Source of the DNA: Corynespora cassiicola
Lineage: Eukaryota; Ascomycota; Dothideomycetes; Pleosporales; Corynesporascaceae
Direction: 5' to 3'
Assembly: GCA_022059125.1 (NCBI GenBank)
Contig: JAEUWY010000005.1
Coordinates: 620,001 to 684,000, forward strand
DNA: 64,000 nucleotides
Of the stretch, positions 58,347 to 64,000 are shown piece by piece. The position numbers and the translations under genes were made by a program. How positions within the stretch are numbered: the first letter of the stretch is position 1; each line of letters begins with the position of its first letter. The notes under the pieces were generated by a model that saw nothing but the letters and a program-made list of their open reading frames with translations, did not search any database and was not told the DNA's origin.

Positions 58347-59119
58347 CTACTCCCAGATTCCAAACCACCTCTTCACCCTCCTTCTCCTGACACCGTCCTC
58401 GCCAATGTAGTACCTTGGATCGTCGAGGTATTCCTCGCCCCGCTCCTCGGCCTCGCGCATCCTCTCCAACCTATATTGTTTCCTCTTCTCAACATCCTCG
58501 GCCTTCTTGAGGCGTTGCTCCTTGGCAACCTGGGATGTGTGTTCTATGTGCATCTTGTAGACTTCGATGAAACGCGAGGAGCTGGTAAAAGGCGCATGTA
58601 GGAAGTCTTTCCGGGTAGGCAAAAGATCGTTGTATATGGTCTTGGTGGTGAAATCTAGATACCAAGCGGATACCGCAAGAGTGACGAGCACACCCTACAC
58701 ACGTTTAGTGCCTCTGTGACCAAGGCAGCCGATAAATCACGCACCATTGTAATCCACAAGTGAATGGACCTGTTGTTTAGGAACCAATGCGAAAATGTGC
58801 CCTCAGGACTCATCATGTTCGGGTACTTCTTCGTGCGCATGCGCTCTCGGTCCTCCGCGGTCAGGGCCGGTCCATAACTCCTTTGGGTCGTCTCACTGCG
58901 GGGCGTCCGCTTTCCGTGAGAGGGAGGCCGATATTTGTCTGGTTGCGGAATCACGGGCGTCTGGCGCCGCTTGAACTGCTCAGACAGCGTCTTCGGGTTC
59001 GTGGATGCATAGCGGAGATTGGTCGTGGACGGGAAAGGCAGCAGCGGGCGCGCCTGGGGTCGGAGCAGCAGCGGGCCGCGCGGGAGCAGGAAGCGCGGTA
59101 TCGCGTGTAGGGTGGCCAT
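58347..59119 (-). CDS. Predicted mitochondrial single-span membrane protein
   Basis: Function unknown. Two exons: 59119-58745 and 58694-58347, with a 50-bp phase-0 intron, giving 240 aa. Residues 1-38 are Arg/Leu/Pro-rich without acids (MATLHAIPRFLLPRGPLLLR), a typical mitochondrial presequence. A basic stretch follows (SEQFKRRQTPVIPQP). The single membrane helix is formed across the splice: NRSIHLWITM-GVLVTLAVSAWYLDF. The C-terminal half is highly charged and helical (RLKKAEDVEKRKQYRLERMR), ending VKRWFGIWE. The arrangement (presequence, one helix, charged tail) suits an inner-membrane protein such as an assembly factor, but no named family is recognised. Confidence 0.85.
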
Positions 59120-59443
59120 TGTACGAATTGACACTGGTGCAGTGCAGTGCAATTGGAGAATTGCGGCATGGGCTGAGAGAGAACGATCCGAAGATCTTGA
59201 AAGTCTTCGGGGAAAGGTTTCGCCGAACCGGCGCATTATCACGCATCGCGATCACAATTCCGTATTTACCGCTCTGTCTGGCCTGTCCTCCTCTATCAGT
59301 TGACCATAATAAACAACCCTGGGTCAGAGGCAGGCAGATCAGTGTCGGCATACAAACTTGATCAATCAGACTAACAAGTGAGATAACTCAAACTAACGCC
59401 AGCAACAGACAAAACAATCTAACAGCCCGGCCTTCAGATTATC
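59120..59443. promoter_or_regulatory. Divergent promoter, mitochondrial protein (-)/methyltransferase (+)
   Basis: 324 bp between divergent ATGs. No distinct motif recognised. Confidence 0.45.
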
Positions 59444-60559
59444 ATGCCTCCGCAACCCCCGTCTTTTGGATCTCGACAGTACTGGGACAACCGATTCACC
59501 TCGAACTCGCATCCTTTCGAATGGTTGGAGGCGCCTAACGCTCTCGATCCGTACCTAGTCGCTGCACTGAATCAGGCTAGCGAGCCGCAGCCCCAAGTAC
59601 TCCATATTGGATGCGGCACATCATTGCTCTCATACCACCTCCGAGCGCACGTCGATAACCCAGTGCAAATTCACAATGTCGATTATTCCAAAGTAGCCGT
59701 TGAGGTTGGAAAGAAACGCGAAATCGACATTTACGACGTGGAAGTATCCGCAGAGCAGAATGGCGGCTCGCGGAACCACGCTTCCAATGTCTCCAAGCCT
59801 GAGGATGGCGACAAGGCAAACGACGAGCCCGAGAAATATGAAGAATCAACATTGTCGAGCACACCACAAGACAAAGGCTCCATGCACATGCGCTGGTCTT
59901 CAGCCGATCTACTCGACCATTCTTCCTTGCTCCATGCTTGCGATCCTTCAGCATACTCGATAATTGTGGACAAATCCACATCAGACTCAATAGCCTGTGC
60001 CGACGATGTCTATGTCCCTTTGCCTTATCACATCGGCACTCGTGCTCCTAGGCGGCGATCAACAGCGTTAACAAAGTCTACGGAGCCTATACATCCCTTG
60101 CACATACTAGCAATCCATCTGGCGCTTGTGGCCAAACCAGGCGCTAAATGGATTTCGCTTTCTTATTCAATGGATCGGTACCCATTCGTGGATTTGCCAT
60201 TATCTGGACCAAAAAAAGATGGCAACGAATCATCTGAGCCCAGCTCGACCAGCACTCATCGTTCACCTCAGAACGAGACAAAAGAAGCACCTTCATCTAC
60301 TACTGACAGCACTCATGACGGAGAGGAAGACGTGATCTTAGACGAAGACCTGGACAACATACCACAAAAAGTCATTGACAGTGGATTGCCTGATCCAGCT
60401 ACATTGTGGCGATTGGAGGGTAAGTACGAAATCGAGGTCCCACCGCAGGAATCACCCCAGGGAAACGGTGCAGCTTTCACGACACACAGGCCTAAGGTGT
60501 TACATTGGGTCTATGTTCTGGTCAGAACGGACGTTGAGGTCTTTGTGAGAGATGTTTAG
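59444..60559 (+). CDS. Class I SAM methyltransferase, METTL12/13-like
   Basis: Seven-beta-strand methyltransferase, of the type that modifies lysines or N-termini of proteins such as eEF1A or citrate synthase in other species; the substrate here is unknown. A single exon of 371 aa. The N-terminal FGSRQYWDNRF...FEWLEA matches the family opening. Motif I is VLHIGCGTSLLSYHL and the acidic end of strand 2 is IHNVDYSKVAVEVG. The post-motif DKSTSDSIAC corresponds to the family's DKGTLDS block. Two acidic/Ser-rich low-complexity inserts (about residues 103-145 and 262-305) interrupt the fold and are probably loops. It converges on the next gene with 90 bp between the stops. Confidence 0.88.
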   Translation: MPPQPPSFGSRQYWDNRFTSNSHPFEWLEAPNALDPYLVAALNQASEPQPQVLHIGCGTSLLSYHLRAHVDNPVQIHNVDYSKVAVEVGKKREIDIYDVEVSAEQNGGSRNHASNVSKPEDGDKANDEPEKYEESTLSSTPQDKGSMHMRWSSADLLDHSSLLHACDPSAYSIIVDKSTSDSIACADDVYVPLPYHIGTRAPRRRSTALTKSTEPIHPLHILAIHLALVAKPGAKWISLSYSMDRYPFVDLPLSGPKKDGNESSEPSSTSTHRSPQNETKEAPSSTTDSTHDGEEDVILDEDLDNIPQKVIDSGLPDPATLWRLEGKYEIEVPPQESPQGNGAAFTTHRPKVLHWVYVLVRTDVEVFVRDV

Positions 60560-60649
60560 TAAAGAGAAAACGGCATCTTCGAATCGTCGCACGCAATATC
60601 ATTTCAGTTCCAAATTCAGTGATGCGAAAAATTTCTTATTTCTTCAAAT

Positions 60650-62716
60650 TTATGCGTACACACCAGGCGCCCAGCTCCTCCTGGATTCCGCGTCGTCCCT
60701 CCCTTGGAAGAAAATATCGACTTGGTTCGGCCCACCATCTTTACTTTCTCTATAATCGTATCGTATCTTCTTCCACAGTAACTTTGGGTGGTTCTTGATC
60801 TCTTCTCCCGACAGATTCATCCCAACCCTTCCAATCCTGTTCACCACCGGGCTCAGCAGCATTGCCAAGCTGAAGAAACTCTCATCCCGAATAATGGATT
60901 TGTTTGCAAAGGTCAACAAGCAAACCAACGCAACGAACTGGATCAAGCAAATCCCGCCCATGATGCCGAGAACATATGGCCAATCAACCGTGAGTTGTTG
61001 GCCTTGAATGGGTACTGACTTCTGGTTTGTAACGTTGTAGCGGACACCATGGTCGTCAAAGGCAGCAATAGCACCGATGGTGAACCGCGAAAGCAAATCT
61101 TCGACTTCCTCCAACGTAATTATTTTGTTAGGACTCCACTTTGATCCCCGCAGATAGGACCTGGCTTGCCGATCGTCCCAGTCGTTCGTCTCATATCCGG
61201 TCCAGCACATTGCGCCTGCCGCTATCCTGGCAAACTCCTCGCTTCCATAGATGTGGCCCCTGTCTTCCTCACTCAGGTTGACAAAGTCCTTTTCTCCGCC
61301 GGTTACTTCGGATAGAGTACTGTTGCAGACGAAGAGTGAGGGATGAGTGACGGCCTGTGGTGCTGAATCTTGGAACACGGTGAAGTTGGTGCAGCGCGGG
61401 CCACAGTACGAATAGGTTGCGCCAACCCAGGAGATGGAGCCTGTAAGTCGTTCTGGGAGGTAGTAAGGGGTATAAGTTTGGCCCCCGTCCCCACTCCCCT
61501 CAATGTACTTTGTGTCGTTTTCATTGCCATACCATACGCCGTCTGTTGCCAGCTGCTGACAGGACGCCTTTGCTTGCACCTTGCGCGACGAAAGCAGGTA
61601 GTTGGTGTACTGATGCGCGGGATTGCGGTTATAGAACCTATACTCATAGTAGCCATCACCCTTGTACAGTGGCGTGCCCGGCAGGCTGGACAGCTCGTCC
61701 TGAGTTTCATTCAGATTGAATGTGGGGTACGCCATGGCCTCCATGCCATAGATCCACGCAGCCTCCATGGACGACCCATTGGCCCAGGCCCCCTCTAGCG
61801 GCGCGTCCATTTTCCACGTCTTCAGATCAGCCGCCGTCAGATTGCCGTACGTGAGCAATGGCAGCGTATCCGATGGATCTACAGGCCAGAACAGCGAGAG
61901 AGCAGCGACCAGCACCTGGGCGCCGACGTTGATGAAGATCCACAGCATGCATGCAATCCAGGTGAAGCGCGTGCCATCGTCCCTCGCCTCGCGGAACCAG
62001 GGCAGCTTCCGCAGGAACTTGACGCGGCGGATGCCGGGCAGCGATATGATCATGAGCTTTCCGACCTTTGTCAGCGTCTCGAGGCCGAGGATCAGGTCAA
62101 ACACCTCGAGCGAGACGTAGCGCTTGGTGAGCAGGCTCCAGCGCAGGATCACGGCGTAACGCTTCAGCGAGCTGGCGAGGTTGAGACCCAGGCCCAGGGA
62201 GAGGCCCAGCATGATGGCGTTGAAGACTCGGACTTGGGTCTTGTCGATGACGCGCGGCGTCTTGAAGCCCTCGTAGGCTTTGAGCGTGAAGCCGATGAGG
62301 AGGCAGAAGACGACGGTGATGGAGAAGCGGTACGAGCCCGTCTTGAGCAGAAACTTGCGCGACTCGTGGTGGTCGTAGTGCTTTGCGTGACTGATGAGGG
62401 ACCGCGTGTCGCTGTCGAAGGTCGAGTTCATGTAGGGCTTGTATCCGTACTCGTCCTGTTTGAGCATCGGAGAGATTGTGGTGGCCGAGTTGGGCTCCGA
62501 AGACCTGTACATGTATTGGCTGTAGTCGGCCTGCTGCATGGCGATGTCGGCGTCATTTTGTGCGTCTGGTGACGGGGGATCGTATGGCTGTGATGGACTT
62601 GGTGGTGAGTCGGGGGCATGTTGGCTGCCCGTACTGTCTCGCCGGCCGGTTCTGTCGCTGATGGATGCTGGGCGTTGGCCGTTTGTGCTCGTGGGGGAGA
62701 GGAGGTTCCGATCCAT
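60650..62716 (-). CDS. Four-helix membrane protein with large outer domain
   Basis: Function unknown. A single exon of 688 aa. Residues 1-120 are hydrophilic, Ser/Pro/Asp-rich. Membrane helices are visible at about 130-147, 164-184, 251-277 and 588-615. Between the third and fourth lies a domain of about 305 residues with at least eight N-x-[ST] sequons (NLT, NGS, NET, NDT, NFT, NST, NLS, NVT) and several cysteines, indicating an extracellular or lumenal location. The C-terminal about 70 residues (ANKSIIRDESFFSLAMLLSP...) are basic and cytosolic. Homologues I know of are annotated only as fungal membrane proteins. A cell-surface sensor or scaffold is one possibility. The start is the first ATG, at 62716. 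Confidence 0.88.
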   Translation of the reverse strand: MDRNLLSPTSTNGQRPASISDRTGRRDSTGSQHAPDSPPSPSQPYDPPSPDAQNDADIAMQQADYSQYMYRSSEPNSATTISPMLKQDEYGYKPYMNSTFDSDTRSLISHAKHYDHHESRKFLLKTGSYRFSITVVFCLLIGFTLKAYEGFKTPRVIDKTQVRVFNAIMLGLSLGLGLNLASSLKRYAVILRWSLLTKRYVSLEVFDLILGLETLTKVGKLMIISLPGIRRVKFLRKLPWFREARDDGTRFTWIACMLWIFINVGAQVLVAALSLFWPVDPSDTLPLLTYGNLTAADLKTWKMDAPLEGAWANGSSMEAAWIYGMEAMAYPTFNLNETQDELSSLPGTPLYKGDGYYEYRFYNRNPAHQYTNYLLSSRKVQAKASCQQLATDGVWYGNENDTKYIEGSGDGGQTYTPYYLPERLTGSISWVGATYSYCGPRCTNFTVFQDSAPQAVTHPSLFVCNSTLSEVTGGEKDFVNLSEEDRGHIYGSEEFARIAAGAMCWTGYETNDWDDRQARSYLRGSKWSPNKIITLEEVEDLLSRFTIGAIAAFDDHGVRYNVTNQKSVPIQGQQLTVDWPYVLGIMGGICLIQFVALVCLLTFANKSIIRDESFFSLAMLLSPVVNRIGRVGMNLSGEEIKNHPKLLWKKIRYDYRESKDGGPNQVDIFFQGRDDAESRRSWAPGVYA

Positions 62717-64000
62717 GGTTGATGTTGGACTGGTGGACGCCTAAGAGGATCAGACGGATTTACCGCAAGCGTCAGGTTCCCGAGCTCCTCTGCCGCCAAA
62801 AGACGAACAAGGAGAAAGGGTGTGTGGAACGATGACTGCGGCGGGCCGGACTGGGGGAGGGGATCCTTTAAGGCTCAAATTTCAAAAGCCTTCACGTGGA
62901 TTTCTAGGGGTTTAGCTAAAGGCTTATATGACCACTGGTTGAGACCCTAACCCTGCTCGACGCGAAGGAGGGAAGATATTCGCGGGCTGGGGTGCCACTT
63001 TGGGGGCCAGAGGAGAGACGCGCACCAAGGTGGAGAAGTTTGTGCCATGTCTCAGCCCAGACAAGAGCATGATAAGAGTGTGCAACCAGAAGAGCTGAAC
63101 AGGATGCACGATGAAAAACAAATGTCGATTGACAAGCAAGACAGGATAGAAAGCACGACCTTCATTGAGAGGCATGAAGAGATGGAAAGAAGCCCAGGGC
63201 CCAGGTCCGAGAAACGGAGGCGATCCCATGCATTTCCCATGTCAAACCCCCGGCACATTTGGTGCCCGCCTGCCCTTTCCATCAAGTCGATGATATCTTT
63301 AGAAGTGCGCCTCCATCCAGGCGTTGGGGTGGACGGCGACTTTTACATGCCTTTGATTCGCCTTCTGCTTGTCTAGCGTCCAGAACGTGTACGGATGCTA
63401 GCCTGGTCTGATCTAGACGGTGCAAGCCATAGCCACCCAATTCGGCACCTATATTTGGGGGCTGAGATTGTTCAGCCCCGGCATTCGGACACGATAAAAG
63501 AAGATTTGGCTCGGAAGTTACGTGTGTTGCACATCCTTCGGGGAAAAGAACGTGAAAATCTTGACAACGGGTGTTTATTGTCATGCCACGGCGGTGGAGA
63601 GACCCGATGCGCTGGATCTCGCTTTTCTTACGCCCGATGGCACGGCTCGCGGTAAGCGGGCGAATGGCACAACCTCCGCGCTGAGCGCAGTCGAAACAAG
63701 CTCTCGGAACTCTCCTTTGTGACTTAGCTCCGGGATACTGTGCCCTTTGTGCAGATATCAAACTGTGACTATGATGCTGTAGATACTCGTCTCTGGCTGC
63801 TGCCTGCGAATATTGTGGCCCACCAACAGCGTCGGTGCGAGATCCCTTACTCAAACTAGTTTAGTACGTCTCCGCATCTCCATCCCGAGGCCACTTTACT
63901 CGGTTCTCGCAAATCGAATGATGACAAATGGCACTGTCGGCAATCTATCAATTACGAGTATATCATTCCCTTATACATTCGTCCAACCTGAGCTCTTTCC
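62717..64000. other. Right-end intergenic region
   Basis: 1.28 kb to the window edge. The left end holds the promoter of the membrane protein, with CACGTG at 62893-62898. Overlapping open frames at 63047-63376 (+) and 63282-63854 (-) have no family signature; I cannot support either as a gene. Confidence 0.5.

Noticed and set aside
62941..62956. ACCCTAACCCT-like sequence resembling telomere repeat
   Set aside because: Only about two units, with no array; expected by chance and far from any sign of a chromosome end.
63047..63854. Possible genes at the right end of the window
   Set aside because: Frames on both strands overlap, have no recognisable motif and cannot be extended by convincing splice sites.

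Overview
The window is chromosomal DNA of a filamentous ascomycete (Pezizomycotina, most likely Dothideomycetes). The evidence is its single-copy eukaryotic housekeeping genes, many introns of about 45-80 bp with GT...CTRAY...AG signals, the COT1-type NDR kinase, and fungal gene families such as Rsc7, Erb1 and a peroxisomal AKT2/Lpx1-like hydrolase. The class-level assignment is an inference. No transposase, reverse transcriptase, CRISPR array or rRNA gene was recognised.

Layout. 0-10.6 kb: RSC7 (chromatin remodelling, -), a 5.1-kb gene-free GC-rich stretch, SF3A2/PRP11 (-) and, divergently, tubulin chaperone TBCE/PAC2 (+). 11-14.4 kb: a four-exon gene for a secreted protein with 20 cysteines in the predicted mature chain, arranged as two copies of one ten-cysteine module; an intron-containing tRNA-Arg; and an MFS transporter (-). 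16-24.4 kb: a bHLH transcription factor (-), ERB1 (-) and, divergently, the PRP5 helicase (+). 24.4-31.7 kb: gene-poor DNA around one aquaglyceroporin gene (-). 31.7-45 kb: VPS26 (-), gluconokinase (+), branched-chain 2-oxoacid dehydrogenase E2 (+), VPS25 (+), a BRC1/RTT107-like BRCT protein (-), and a PTS1-tagged alpha/beta hydrolase (+) converging on a Baeyer-Villiger monooxygenase (-). 47-64 kb: RPB12 (+), COT1 kinase (-), a 1037-residue coiled-coil protein (-), VPS37 (+), a mitochondrial-type membrane protein (-), a METTL-type methyltransferase (+), and a four-helix membrane protein with a large N-glycosylatable outer domain (-).

How the genes relate. Most are core eukaryotic functions placed by chance: U2 snRNP (SF3A2, PRP5), endosomal sorting (VPS26, VPS25, VPS37), ribosome assembly (ERB1) and polarity (COT1, TBCE). 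The accessory content is the secreted cysteine-rich protein, the transporter, the aquaglyceroporin, and the oxygenase/hydrolase pair, which could form a ketone-to-ester-to-acid route.

The strongest candidate for something undescribed is the double ten-cysteine secreted protein at 11005-11805. It is visible only after splicing. Its two halves share cysteine order, an R-[YF]-G-P-L-C signature, a closing CxC, and an equivalent phase-0 intron, which points to an intragenic duplication.
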